NCBI GenBank assembly: GCA_027924645.1
Contig: BSBN01000334.1
Coordinates: forward strand, 1,984,001-2,048,000
Length of the DNA stretch: 64,000 nucleotides
Reading direction: 5' to 3'
Source: Cunninghamia lanceolata
Taxonomy: Eukaryota > Streptophyta > Pinopsida > Cupressales > Cupressaceae
Shown: positions 10,510 through 22,967 of the stretch, piece after piece
How the letters are laid out: the number at the start of each line of letters is the position of its first letter
How positions within the stretch are numbered: the first letter of the stretch is position 1
Position numbers and translations under genes: made by a program
The notes under the pieces: model-generated
Seen by the model: only the letters and a program-made list of their open reading frames with translations
Databases searched by the model: none
What the model was told of the DNA's origin: nothing

Positions 10510-12303
10510 AACCTTAAGGACAATGTGGATAACACGTTTAATGAGAAGGAAGAACAAGGGACAAAGCTTTGAGAATAAATGTAAAGACTAAGATCAGAGA
10601 TAACAAGTAAGTATTTCTAACCCTGTTGGTCACCTTTGTCGCAACATACTTTTGCTCACTTACGTGACCTTCTCTTATGTGTTGTGTTCCCCCATGATGT
10701 GCTATGTGTTGTTTAGGTCTCCTTGGATGACCCTTGATACTCTTGTAAGGTGAAGGATACTAGGAGACTGCCTCTGTCATGACCATCCTTCTATTTGTTT
10801 CATCATTCTTCTATCTTACCTCTCCTCTATTTTATTGTTGTGTGTCATGCCTTAACGGCATAACATTGCAGAGGGTCTTTTGGGGGCATCCTCCTACTTG
10901 GTGTTCCTAAGGAACTTGTTCTCCTCTCTCATTTTTATTGTTTACCTTCTCCAGTGATTCTACCTAGTTCACGGATGATGAAAATAAATAAATATTGATA
11001 TAGACTGTGCGTCCCTTCAACGAGCAAGCAAAAATGGACCTAGTCCATATATGAAGATAGGGTTAATCTATATATATATATCCAATACTTGACTAGTAGA
11101 ATCACTCTATGTGATGTATCATCTTATGGCATTTCTTGTGCCTACCATTTTGCAATCAACTCAATCTTCTCTTGTACACTTTGAATGATATCTCACCTTG
11201 TTGCTACACTCAGTTATGAGGTACCTGAAGTATAGCCCAATGGTTATAATTGGCTTTGAACCCCTGAGTATAGCCTTGGTCCTTGATGTGACTATTTTCA
11301 TGCATAGCTTACATGATTTAATTTTGTTGTTTATCTTAGTATATCTTATCAAAGTGTTTGTGGGAACATTCGGTGATCGTCAGCACATGTCACCTTGGGG
11401 GCATGGGCTTTGTGAGAGCTCTTGTTTCCTTGTGTGTTTTCTCTCTACCTTAATGTGTTTGATATCGGTACATGACATCAACCACCTTAAGGTGGGGGGA
11501 TATATATATAATGATATTTGTCTGATATTTTGATACTAATGAAGCGTGTTTGTAAGCCCTCTTCATGAGGTGAGATGTTGTATCTCTGGCACAAGTACAC
11601 ATCTTTATCTATATTGAAATAAAAAATCCCTCTCCATGAGGTGGGATAATGTATCTCTTGAGCTAGTGCATATACTTTTATACAAAATCCCTCATCGCAA
11701 GGGGGGATGGTGTATCTCTTGAGCTAGTGCACATCCTTTTCTTAAAAAGTCCTCATTGGAAGGCGGTGTTGGATCTTGAGCTATCCTCCCTTAAACATGT
11801 TTTTGGTGGTTGTTGTGGCATAAACCCAACCATCAGGTGTGTCTACAACATGTTTTAGAAGGTGGGACTTAGCAATAAGCTCCTTCCATTACCCATGTTT
11901 GTCGTGTTTAAGACATATAGTATGTCTCTGGCATGCTATACGAAACTTATGTATTCTGTGTGTTTTCCCCTATGTGTGGTTTCAAGGGTGTAGCGATGAG
12001 CTCCTCCTACATTTTGGGTTTTGTATTACATGCTTTTTAGGATTTTATTTTATATATGAAAATGTTATATCTTTGTATTCATCATGTTTTGCGTGATTTC
12101 TATCATGTCTTCATCATGTTTTGAGTGTCATCAATACTGTCTTCTCCGCATTTTACGTGCCTATTATTGTATTCTCTATGTTTTGCATGTCTACAATGTG
12201 TTTTCTAGTGCTTACCTAAGATTGGGGGCTAGAAATAGTTCCTTAATCTTTATGTATGCCTTAGCTTCAAGTGCTTGGCATGTTTGATGTGTTTTTCAAC
12301 CCT
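10510..12303 (+). other. 3' non-coding region of element A with tandem repeats
   Basis: No convincing gene. From about 11545 to 11800 there are four diverged ~60-bp units built on CCCTC..CATGAGGTGGGAT, GTATCTCTTGAGCTAGTGCA and CATCCTTTT. From about 11840 to 12230 there are looser repeats around AAGCTCCT and CATGTTTTGCGTG. An (AT)n run lies near 11070. The small frames here appear to be by-products of the repeats. Confidence 0.6.
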
Positions 12304-12348
12304 ACTTTAATGCATGTATGGGTAATAAGACCATACATACATTAAAGT
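12304..12348 (+). other. 18-bp hairpin beside the polypurine tract of element A
   Basis: Arms 12304-12321 and 12331-12348 pair with one G-T-type mismatch across a 9-base loop. The right arm runs into the purine stretch AAAGTGGGGCCTAAA that ends at the LTR start (12359). It could be an RNA structure in the 3' end of the transcript. Confidence 0.75.
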
Positions 12349-12358
12349 GGGGCCTAAA

Positions 12359-12618
12359 TGTTATGTCATAAAATGTCCCCTAGGACTTTTACCTCATAAG
12401 TTTAGCTCCTAGGACCCTTAGATTTAATCATGCATGTTAAAAATAAATCCTAGAGTAAAATCCCCTAAAACCCATGTCAAATGGGGCTTAGGGGTGCATC
12501 TTAAGCTTAATCAAGTCCCACAATAGGCCCCTGGACTTGGGCACTTGTTCCCTAGTCCAGACCTATTTTGCCGAGACCCAAATTTAAATTGTTAGCAAAG
12601 CGACTGTTAAAAGGTTTC
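12359..12618 (+). repeat. 3' LTR of element A, left part
   Basis: Starts TGTTATGTCATAAAATG directly after the polypurine tract and aligns with 7416-7675. It is cut at GTTTC (12614-12618), the target duplication of element B. Confidence 0.9.
12614..12618. repeat. Target-site duplication GTTTC of element B (left copy)
   Basis: GTTTC precedes the B LTR here and recurs at 26348-26352 directly after the B 3' LTR. Removing B and one GTTTC restores the A LTR colinearly with 7670-7680. Confidence 0.9.
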
Positions 12619-13712
12619 TATATACACCTAAAAATGACACGACTGTCTAAATAAATATTTTAAATATTTATTTCATCTTAATATTCCTCTATTAATAAAT
12701 AAATAAATCAATTTTTTTTTGGTTCATATTCCTCCCAAAAATTAAATAAAATCACTTATTTAATTAGCTTCATCAAATTCTTCCAAATCCTCTTATCTAC
12801 AATTAAATAATTCTTAATTATTTAATTAAATCAAAATTATTCTTCCAAATTTAAATAAATCAATCAAATTTATTTAAATTCTCTCAATCTGTAAAAATAA
12901 AATATAATCAAATATTTTATTTATTCTTCCAAAGCATGCTCCAACAATTAAATAAATTTATTTATTTAATTTACTTTCTTATCTTCTAGTTCCTCAAAAA
13001 TCTTCCAAATCTTCTAAAAATAAATCTTGTTCATCATGTACGCAAAATTAAATATTTTATTATTTAATTTCTCTCAAATCATGCAAAAAGCAAATCACAA
13101 GTTGAGTTAATTGATTTAATCAATCTTGTTTTTATCAACAACTCTTAAATTAGAAAAAAAGCATTCTAATTTATGGAATTAAATCTTATCTTTATCAAGA
13201 AAGTAGTTAACTCAAACAAAACAATGTTTTGTGTGACACTTGACCTCTTTCTATTCGTGCACATCCTCTCAAATCTTCTCAACGGTTGATGTTCTTATTT
13301 CTTCTATATCGTCAATCTTCCTTCTCTCAAGTCTATAAATACCAACCCTATTCCTCCATTTCAATAATCCAAGCTTTTAGTAAACTTACTCTGCAGAATT
13401 CACAATGCACCTTTGGCACCCACACCATTCCATAGCTTGTGATCACCATTCTTATTGTATTGAAGATCCTCTTCATTACAAGAAATATCATAGCCATTTC
13501 TATATTGTCATCTTGAAGAACAAAGCAAGGAAGTGCACTTTCTGAGGGCTTCATTCACACGAAAGATCAATTGAGATTAGGTGACCAATGGAAGCTATGA
13601 AGTAACAAGGTTTACAAGGTTTGTTCTTTGTTTTGAATCTTGATTATTGCAATTTTCATTGAGTTATTGGGTTATTTATTAATCATTGATATTACCACAT
13701 TTTCCTGTAACA
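12619..13712 (+). repeat. 5' LTR of element B (1094 bp)
   Basis: Starts TATATACACCTAAAAATG (the partner has TGTATACACC, so the first G is mutated) and ends CCTGTAACA. It is rich in ATTTAAATAAAT-type palindromic AT tracts at 12650-13120. It carries a clear TATA box at 13334-13340. The sequence just downstream (TTTCTAGCACCCACCGTGG) is the expected place for the primer-binding site; it resembles the CACCGTGGGGC stretch seen after LTRs of other Tat elements, but I cannot name the tRNA. Confidence 0.9.
13334..13340 (+). promoter_or_regulatory. TATA box of the element B LTR
   Basis: TCTATAAATACC is a canonical plant TATA box. It lies about 370 bases before the LTR end, and the start of R is probably some 30 bases downstream. 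The partner LTR has TCTATAAATTCC at about 25967. Confidence 0.65.
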
Positions 13713-15937
13713 TTTCTAGCACCCACCGTGGGGCATTGCCCCAAATTTAACCTCAAAAATTGAGTTTTTGTGCATTAGGTTCCATACATAGGAAGTTTCT
13801 ATGCATCTACTCATTGGTAACATGCATCTATTCTCTGAAGCAACGCATCTAGAAGATCTATGCATCTATTCACTAAATCAACGCATCTATTCAAACTGTG
13901 CTTCTATGTTCTTTAACTACACATATATTCTTCCTTTCTACACTTTTATTCTCTGTAACTATGCATACACTAGATCTACACATTTGTGTTCTGTATCTGC
14001 CCATATATGCTCTGTAACTGTACATTTGTTCTGACAGGGTTCTAGAGTTATTTCTTGTGATTTCTCGCTAATGCTAACATCTCTTGTAGGGATAATTCAC
14101 AAATCTGATTTGCATGTTAGGGGCTGGTTAGACATTTTAGTTGCCTTGTTAACTCACACATAGATCTAATTAGCAAGGAAAGTAATTGGAGTGTTCATGC
14201 AAATCTCATTTAGCTTTAACTAGGAGGATTGTAATTTGATCTTGTTGCATCAACAACTCAAACGTAGTCCCTACTAGAAAGATATAAAATTGAACCATTG
14301 CTATTTCGCTTCTTTCAAAGTTAACAAATCATGTGTGTGCCCAAGTAGCTTAACTCATTTAGTCTTTTTCATTTTAACTAGGATTAAAGAACCATTGTCT
14401 TTCATGTATTTGGAATGATACTAGGCCTATGCTCTCCCCTATCTTGGGTGACCAAAATGCAAAACCTATCATTTCACATGTTTTTCCTTTAGAGAGGCCT
14501 GCCCTTGGATATCCTTCCATCCAAGTGGGAACAACCTTAAGTGGTAACAAGCTAAAGCCAAGCTATGCCTAGCCACTATAAATAAATTGTTCTTGAGGTG
14601 AAAGCTTCATGCAATAAGTTCTGATTAGTTATGCCGATAGCCAAACTCCCCCAAAACCCTCCAAGGCATAACCCTTGAAGGCTGGGAGACTCCATAATGG
14701 AAAGTAGTGTTGCCGCATGTATAACCACTCGAACGATTGCCCTTACTACTTATCCATTGTTTTAGAAGCCAAAATCCCCTATAAACTGGTGTTGAATAGA
14801 GCGATTCTCATATTCCTAAGATGACTCATGTACTTACGATTCAATAGTAGAGATAACAAGGAAATCCTAAGGTTTGTGAGCCTTGGGAACACAGAACTTG
14901 GTGTACCAGAGAAGTTTGTGCACTTGTAAGGGAGAGCCCGTGTCCCAAGTTCCTAAGTTATCTGCTTTGAAATAGCATAGCTGGTGTAAAAACCAAGTGA
15001 GAATTCAATTTATATTGCCCTTTCCATCCTAAGATTTGTACTTTTTTTTGTCAAAAAAAGTGAAAAAATCTAAAAAAAAAATCAAAAATCATGAAAATAT
15101 TCTGTGTTTTGCTGTCTTCTTGCCATAGTTGAAGAAAATCAAATCAAAAAGACCAAATTTTAGTCGAAGAAAACCAAAAACATTGAAAAACATTGAAAAA
15201 TCAGTCAAACCTACCAAAAAAACATAGAGTTGCACATATATACCTTCCTATTGTGCATTTGTCACCTTCTGTAGCACATCTATTTCTGCTACACATACAT
15301 TTTGACTTGTTGTGTTTTTGTTATATCCTACTGTGCATCTGTCATTTACCAGTCCCATGCATTTGTCCTATTCTGCCATGCATTTACCCTCTGTAACTGC
15401 ACATTTATTGCTACGCATCCATCATAGTGAGCACTTCCAGACCTTTTGTGACAAAAATATGAACCTTTTTGGATACCCATTTCAGCCTTGTCCTAGTTTC
15501 TGTAATCAGATTTACCGTGTAGTCACTTGTCCCGTCCATTTTTCATGTCATGCTCTTTTTTCTGTTGAACATCTCACCAAAACACCTCACAAATCTTCCC
15601 AAAATCAAACCAATTATCAAAACCAGGTTAGGGCAAAGCAATTATGATCATATCAAACTCAAACGAACCTAGTAAGTCTCCACTATCAAAGATTTATCAT
15701 CCTTTTCTCTCAGAACTTCACTAGTGGCTTGTGCAAAACTACTCTATATCAAGTAATCAGATTACAATCATTCTTACTTTTAGATATCATTTTGTCTCAA
15801 CCAGCTTGTTTGACACCATTGGTCTAAGGAAACCCTTGTTCGAACCTCATCACCACAAGTATCCCCTTCACCGCAACCTCCTAGCACACATTGTCAAAAC
15901 TTCCAATCTCACTCCACCTCATCCCAAGTCAAATTGC
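13713..15937 (+). other. Leader of element B with two blocks of short tandem repeats
   Basis: 2.2 kb without a gene. Block 1 (about 13800-14035) and block 2 (about 15225-15425) consist of degenerate 18-25-bp units on the theme GCATCTATTCTCTGTAAC. Apparent small ORFs here are repeat translations. The stretch between is unremarkable and ends just before the gag start. Confidence 0.65.
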
Positions 15938-17745
15938 ATGGTCTTAACTAGATCCCAAAAACAAAAACAACTTGAAATGGTGGGCACATCTAACAAAATA
16001 GTCCCATCCTCTCACGACAGTGATGAGGAGATTTCTCATGAGGAAATTCTACAAGCTCAACAAGACTGAAAGTTCCAACGCCTGATGGACAAAATGCTCA
16101 CTCAAGATCCTAACAAATTCTTTCTTTACCTAGCAAACCAAGGAGTTAAGCTCCCCAAATACTTTGATGTCAACGCGTTAAAGGAAATTGAAGAAGAAAG
16201 AATCCACAAGGATTACACAAAAGAGGAAAGCATCATAGACAAAGGCAAGTTGACCATTGACTCTACAAACCCTCTAGGCTTATTGACTCAACAAATCCAA
16301 GCCTTCCAGCAACAGTTCATTGACATGCAAACAAGTGCATCAACAAAACACTATTCTCTAGAGGATATCTCATCATATCCTTTTGACAAGACCTTGATCA
16401 TGATACCTTTCCCCTTGAAGTTTGAGGTACCAAAATTTTACAAATATCGCGGAAAGGGTGATCCAAGAGACCACATTAGAGAATTTAGTGCAGCATATCT
16501 TGAAGTTGCCCACAATGACACCTATCTCATGTGACTATTTCCAAGGAACTTGGGAGGACAAGCTATGGAGTGGTTTTCTCGATTACCTCCTAGCATTCGA
16601 ACCTTCAACAAACTAGTGGATAAGTTTATCATGGACTTCTCTTACAACATTGAGCATGACATCTCACTTTTAGATCTTTGTAACACTAAACAAAAGGGTG
16701 GAGAATCCTTTGCCTCTTTCTTACAAAGATGGAGATAATTGGCAAGCAAATGTCCACATCAAATACCAGAAAAACAAATGCTTGAGATGTTTGTCCACAA
16801 CCTACATGCTGATCTAAGATACCAAATACAAATCCAATGCCCTGCTTCTTTTAGTAAGGTCATTGAGATGGGTTTACTCATTGAAAAAGATTTGATAGCA
16901 AAAGGTCAAATCAAACTTTACAAGGACACTCCTAGTGTAAATGCCAACATAGATAAACCACAATTTTGGACTAAGAATAAAAACATTGTAAATGATGGGG
17001 TGGTTGATGCAAAAAATGTGGCGCCAGAGCAACCAATTTTCAACTTATCAAGCCCACAAAACAATCCCCCACAAACAAACCACGAAACATCAAATCATGG
17101 TTTACAAACTATCAGCCTAGGAGAAAATTCACACCTCTAGGAGAAACATTGAAAACCACCCTACAGAAGCTAATATCAAATAAACTCATAACGCTTCCAA
17201 CGGTGTGGGATTATGAACCAAAAGTCAAACCTCCTTGGTGGAATGACAATGACTTCTGTGAATATGAATGAAACAAGGGACACAAAACCAATGATTGCAT
17301 TGTGCTCAAACACACCATTCAAGATTTGTTGGACCAGAAAAAGGTATCACTTGATGGACATGCCTCTAATGATGATCACTTAGCGTTCAAGAATCCACTT
17401 CCCAACTATGAGCAGGGAGGGGCATCAAATCAAAACAATAGTGGAGCTAACAACACCAATTATACAAACATATCATTTGACTATGTTGTTAACCACATTT
17501 CAGAGAGTGATTCACATATCAATGTAATCACTATATATAAAACCCTGGATTGTAATGTGACCACTCTCAGTGGAAAGGCTACTCTTAAGGGAGTTCCATC
17601 CAAACCATCCTCTTTGTCCAACCAGTACAACATCTTGACCAACTTCACAAGATGCCCACACATATCTCCATCTTGGAACTTTTGCGTTTGTCCCCGTCTC
17701 ACAGATCCATACTTGACCAAGCTCTTTCAGAAGCCACCATTCTAA
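15938..17745 (+). pseudogene. Gag of element B (broken)
   Basis: Gag forms the capsid-like particle around the element RNA. The start at 15938 (MVLTRSQKQKQ) is the first Met of the frame. Recognisable capsid segments are FEVPKFYKYRGKGDPRDHI, QAMEWFSRLPPSI and DLCNTKQKGGESFASFLQR, which match the retrotransposon gag family, followed by EMFVHNLHADLRYQI. A degenerate zinc-knuckle-like motif (CEYE, then NKGHKTNDC) lies near 17250-17300. In-frame stops occur at about 16067, 16532, 16736 and 17138, most consistent with CAA/CAG/TGG changes. No intact product is possible. Confidence 0.8.
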
Positions 17746-17889
17746 CAAACCTCACCGAAGAATAGTTTTAGACCATGGTAGGTCATATTACCACACCTCA
17801 TTCCCTATCATTCACTGAAAAGGATGATATGTCAATCACTCAACCTCATAATGTGTCTCTCCACATAGAAGCCTTCATCCACAAGCAAA

Positions 17890-18285
17890 AAATAAAAAAG
17901 GGTTCTAATCAATGGAGGAGCCGGTTTGAATATTTGCACCTTAGAGCTAATCCTTGCATTAGGGTTTTTGGAGAATGCTATCGATCCTAAAAAGAAAATC
18001 ACCATCAAAGCTTATGATGAAGAGGAAAGAACTTCAAAGGGAATTGTTGTTTTTCCTATCAGAGTGGGACCTATAGTAAAGGATGTAGCATGCCAAGTCC
18101 TTAATATGGAGCTTGCATATAACATTCTCCTCGGGAGACCTTGGATACATGCTCTGAAAGTAGTACCATCAACCTATCACCAGTGTATCAATTCCCCCAT
18201 GAAGGCCATGAAATCACCATCCAAGGGGATCCCAATCCATTTCAATATTGCAACTTCGTTCAATCTAAACCTGAAGTTGTGATTC
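17890..18285 (+). pseudogene. Aspartic protease of element B, active-site Asp lost
   Basis: The protease would cut the Gag-Pol polyprotein. The motif at about 17905 reads LINGGAGLNICTL, where the Tat family has Asp-Gly-Gly-Ala-Gly, so the catalytic Asp is now Asn (GAT to AAT). Downstream the fold continues with ILALGFLENAID, FPIRVGPIVKDV and NILLGRPWIHAL (the conserved LGRPW near the C-terminus). A frameshift near 18180 moves the reading to HEGHEITIQGDPNPF. Confidence 0.75.
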
Positions 18286-19600
18286 CCCATAACCGTGCCT
18301 CTACTTCATCTTCATCTCGTGTTGACCCAACTTCACTCCCTTCCACATGAAAGGCAACCCAATCTAACCTCAAGGTTAAAGAAAATGGTCTCAGTGAATA
18401 CACAATTGCATAGTCCTTTTGCTTATCACATCTCCCTATCTCCCCTATATCCTATGGAAAGCCTTCCATGAGCAAACCCAAGGCATTAGCAACTACTAAA
18501 GGTCCATTTGTCAAATGGGGAAGCCTTGAAGATGAGAGTGATGAAAAAGCCATCCTACAATGGTTATATAAGGATGAAGATAGTCTATCCAAGCAACAAG
18601 ACCATCACTCCATGATGAAAACTAAATAGTATGGTCAAGGACTCTTAATATTACAAAAAATGGGGTATGAAGGTCATGGGCCCATCGGATTAAGAAAAGA
18701 AGGTATCACTGAACCTATCCAACCTCATACATTAACCACCTGAGACACTACAGGGCTACATTACACTGACAAAGCAAAGAATAAAGGAACAGATAAACAT
18801 AAAGGAAAACAACTAGAAACATCTATTGCTAACCTAATAGATCAAATCCACTGACTATAAGGATGGGGTGAGACTGACTCCAATGAATATGAATGGGATA
18901 GTCTCTCTAAACTATCTTGTGATGAAAAATATATTGATGGGGTCCATGAGTATGACCCTACCCATGCAACTAATGAGGAACAAAGTCCAAGGGCTAGACC
19001 TCTAGAGTTTGAACCACATGAAAATGATAGTGAGATTCGCGAGGAAAGAATGATACCACACTTGACAGATCAACTAGTGGAGAGTACCATCATAGGCATT
19101 GTCAATGCTTATAATGACCACCTTAACTCCTCTATCTTGACCATCAATACCCTCAAACTAGACCAATCCAATGACCCTCTACCACTATTGCATCTAGAAC
19201 CCATAGATTGGGACTTACAAGACACCCCCCTAGGCTCAATACCTTTCAAAATGATGAAGTCATCATAGACTACCTAGAGCTTAGAGACCATATACTCGTA
19301 GGGGATCATAGGGCTAGCTATGCCATAGAACTCAATGACAGGGCTTATTTTGGAGAGAGTACCAAGCCTTTAAGTCTCAAAAATGTAAAAATGAAAGAAA
19401 GATCTAATGGTGAAAATTGCTTTGCGGCAGTGTTAGATCATGAAAATAGTAAAAATATGAAAGACGTATCCAACAGTGAAAACCTCTCTAAGGCACCAAA
19501 GGATGGAAGGCTTGACCCTCTACCCAATCTCACACATCAGGAGAGATCCTCAATCTTGATAGAACTAGTAGAGTCGATCAACATCAATACAGGTGACAAT
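18286..19600 (+). other. PR-RT linker of element B
   Basis: About 1.3 kb between protease and reverse transcriptase that is only patchily open (19050-19268, then 19208-19906). It includes acidic stretches such as DEDSLSKQ and a G-patch-like segment at about 18660 (MGYEGHGPIGLRKEG). I assign no catalytic function to it. Confidence 0.45.
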
Positions 19601-20985
19601 CCCAGAATGATTCATATGGCACAGTCTTTAACTACACAAGAAAATCCAGAGTTCACTAAATTCTTCAAACGGAAACAAATAAACTTTGCTTGGTCATATG
19701 CCAATATGCCAGGGCTAGATCCAAATCTCATAATGCATCATTTGTGCTTAGCTCTAGGAGCTAAGGCAGTTAAGCAAAAACTCAGGAAGATGCACCTACA
19801 TGTCACCCTCATGGTAAAAGAAGAACTAAAGAAGATGTTAGACGTCAGGTTCATTAGACCAATAGACTATCCTAAGTGGATTTCAAATAGAGTGCCAGTT
19901 GCCTAACCAAATGGAAGAGTTTGATTGTGTAATGACTTTAGGGACCGGAATAAAGCTTGTCCAAAAGATGATTTCCCTTTGCCAAACATTGACATTATTA
20001 TAGATCTCACGGCAGGGCACACTATGCTGTCACTAATGGATGGTTTCTCTGGATACAACCAGATCAAAATTGTACTTGAGGACCAACACAAGACCGCATT
20101 CACATGTCCATGAGGCACCTATTTTTGGTGTCTCATGCCATTTGGATTGAAAAATGCATGCGTAACATATCAAAGAACCATGACCACAATCTTCCATGAC
20201 ATGATGCACACCATAATGGAAGATTATGTAGATGACATCTTGGCAAAATTACTCACAAGAGAAGGACACTTGGTAGTATTAGACAAGATCTTCACAAGAT
20301 TGGAATAGTTCAATGTGTGCCTCAGCCTAAAGAAGTGCGTATTTGGAGTCACATCTAGAAAGCTTCTATGATACATCATGTCCACCAATAGAATTGAAGT
20401 AGACCTAGCTAAGGTGAAATCCATCATGGAAATGCCACCTCCCAAAAATCTCAGTCAACTAAGGTCTCTACAAGGAAAACGACAATCTATTAGAAGATTC
20501 ATTTCTCAATTGGCAGATAAGTGCCACCCATTTGCGTACATCTTACATAAGAACATTCCTTTCAAATGGAATGATTCGTGTGAACAGGTATTTCAACAGT
20601 TAAAATATTATCTCATGAAACCACCTATATTGATGCCACCGATCCAGGGTAAGCCTCTGTTACTTTATATCTCTGCCACACCAACAGCTCTGGGAGCTCT
20701 CCCTGCACAACAAAATCATGAAGGGAAAGAACAAGCAATTTATTACATTAGTAGAACACTAGTTGGTTGTGAGCTACAATACATACCAATTGAAAGATCA
20801 TGCCTCACTATGGTCTTTGCTTTGCAAAAATGGAGACATTACATGCTATCACATTCCATCAAGCTAGTAGAAAAAATCAATCCACTAAAGTATTTACTCA
20901 ACAAAGCTGCCCTTACAGGTAGATTGTCCAAATGGGTCATGCTTCTCAGTGAGTTTGACATTGAGTATGTAGACAGATGAGTAAT
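19601..20985 (+). pseudogene. Reverse transcriptase and first RNase H of element B (broken)
   Basis: RT copies element RNA into DNA and RNase H degrades the RNA. The RT begins near ARPFAWSY-like NFAWSYANMPGLDP and runs through DFRDRNKACPKDDFPLPNI, MDGFSGYNQIKI, MPFGLKNA and the catalytic YVDD (about 20227). RNase H follows with QAIYYISRTLVG and LQKWRHYMLSHSI; its first catalytic Asp position reads LLLYISATPTALG, so activity of this first RNase H is doubtful (loss at this site is common in Tat elements). Stops at about 19904, 19919, 20111, 20308 and 20369 break it. Confidence 0.85.
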
Positions 20986-21480
20986 AAAGGGTTAGGTACT
21001 TGCAGATCAGCTGGTAGATGTGCCTTTAATAGATGATAACCCTTTGAGATTTGAATTTCTAGACGAGTCCATCTTTCACATAACAACAACCTAAAAACTC
21101 TACTTCTATGGCTCCTATACTTAGTATGGGTCTAGGGCAGGTATCTTGTTAATCGTACCTAATGGAGATGCTATTCCAAAATCATACAGACTACTTATTC
21201 CTTGCACTAACAATGTGGCAGAGTATGAAGCCCTAGTCATTGGCATCAAGTTGGCAGTTGAATGGAACATCAAAGAGCTTCAGGTGTATGGTGACTCATA
21301 GCTGGTCATCAACCAAGTGAACAACGACTACCAAACAAAGGATGAGAAGTTAATATAATACAAACGAATGGTAGATGACTTCAAAGATTACTTTGTTGAG
21401 ATCTCTTTTGAGAAAATACCAAGGATAGAGAACAAGGGAGCATACGCCATGGCAACGATCACATCTCTCCTCAACATCCC
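20986..21480 (+). pseudogene. Second, archaeal-type RNase H of element B
   Basis: After the RT-connection the frame shows SRAGILLIVPNGDAIPKS, NNVAEYEALVIGIKLAVE, LQVYGDS and the end of an RNase H fold with NKGAYAMATI. The pattern AEYEAL plus GDS is the signature of the extra archaeal-like RNase H known from Tat/Ogre-type plant Ty3/gypsy elements. It is broken by TAG directly after GDS (about 21300), TAA near 21356 and others, all explainable as CAG/CAA changes. Confidence 0.75.
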
Positions 21481-21649
21481 TAACAACCAATCATGCTATG
21501 ATTTCTTGGTAGAGCCAATGTCCCATCCTGCATATGACACTCCTAAATCCCACATCATTTTCCACATTGTAGGATTTGATTCTCCCCTATATGGAAAAGT
21601 TTTTACCTATCTTAAAGAGAATACCCTACCCCCTGATCTTTCAAATAAC

Positions 21650-22837
21650 CAAAAGTGAATCTTCATTCACTAAACATCTCGGTATGCCATTATCACCAAT
21701 ACCCTATATCGACGAGGTCTCAATGGTACTCTTCTTAGGTGTCTCAATAGCGAGGAATATCAAACTGCCCTTAGCGAAGTGCATGATGGTATATGCGGGA
21801 CCCAATCTACTGGTCCTACCCTAGCCAAGAAACTCATACACATGGGATACTATTGGTCCACTATGGAAAAAGATTCCTATCAGTTTGTAAAGTGGTGCAA
21901 GAAATGCCAAATCCATGTAAACTTGATACATGTACTAACATAGGAGCTCTAGCCTTTAACGAATCCTTAGCCTTTTTGTCAATGCGGACTCGTCTTAGTG
22001 GGCAAGATCCACCCTCCATCATCCAGTGGCCATAAATTCATAATCACCACCATCGAGTACTTTACGAAGTGAATTGAAGTCGTACCCCTCGCCAATGTCA
22101 CAGGCAAACAGATTGCCTCTTTTATCTTGAACTACCTCATTTGCCTCTATGGTATCCCTTTATCCATTATCACTGATAATGGATGACCATTCAAAAACCA
22201 AGATGTGAAAGAATGATGTGACAAATTCCATATCCAACACCGCTTTTCCACCCCATATTACCCCCAAGGAAATGGCTAGGCGGAGGCATCAAATAAAACC
22301 ATCTTAAAAATCCTAAAAAAGATTGTCAATGATGCCAGCCATGATTGGCACATCCAATTGAATCCTGTACTGTGGGCCTACTACACAAGTATTCACACAC
22401 CCACAAGTGCAACACCATACTCCCTAGTCTACAGATCTAAAGCCATCTTGCCCATTGAAGTCGTGATCCCATCCTTGCGAGTATCGTTAAAAGGCCTCAT
22501 AACAGATGAAGAGTATAGAGTATCCAAACTTCAAGAGTTAGAACTGTTGGAGGAAAGAAGGCAATAGGCCTTTAACCATCTCAAAGATTATCAACAAAGG
22601 ATATCGAAAAGTTATAACCATAGATTATGTCCTAAGGTATTCAATGTTGGCGATCTAGTGCTTAAGGAAAATCCCTGCAATCAACAAGATCGAGAAAAGA
22701 AAGGAAAGTTTGAACCCAACTAGCTTGGTCCCTATGTCATCATTGCTGCCTATGGGTCAGGTGCATATCAATTGGCAACATCAGAAGGTGATCTATTTGA
22801 TGATCCCATCAACAACATGCATCTTTGCAAGTTCTAA
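21650..22837 (+). pseudogene. Integrase of element B (broken)
   Basis: Integrase inserts the cDNA. The N-terminal HHCC zinc finger is visible in another frame (HDGICGTQ..., KLIHMGYYW, WCKKCQIH; 21780-21915). The core has KFIITTIEYFTK, IPLSIITDNG with catalytic Asp, and YYPQGNG then AEASNK with catalytic Glu; then WAYYTSIHTPTSATPYSLVY and the C-terminal VGDLVLK and LGPYVI modules, ending HLCKF-stop at 22837. At least six stops (for example 22186, 22216, 22277, 22567 and 22721) and frameshifts inactivate it. No chromodomain follows, as expected for Tat. Confidence 0.85.
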
Positions 22838-22967
22838 ACTTAAACCCTAATGCAAGGGAGTCAAAAACAAATTAAAAAAAAAAGATCAAAAATACAAAAA
22901 AGAAAAAAAAAGCAAAAATAGCAAAAAATAAAAAAATGGAAAAACAACAAAAAAATCATCCTCTGGT

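Noticed and set aside
11230..11290. tRNA-like stretch TATAGCCCAATGGTTA ... TTTGAACCCCTG
   Set aside because: Boxes are only approximate and no cloverleaf can be drawn; it lies in the repeat-rich 3' part of element A.
13801..14034. ORF in the B leader
   Set aside because: Translation of the ~20-bp tandem repeats.
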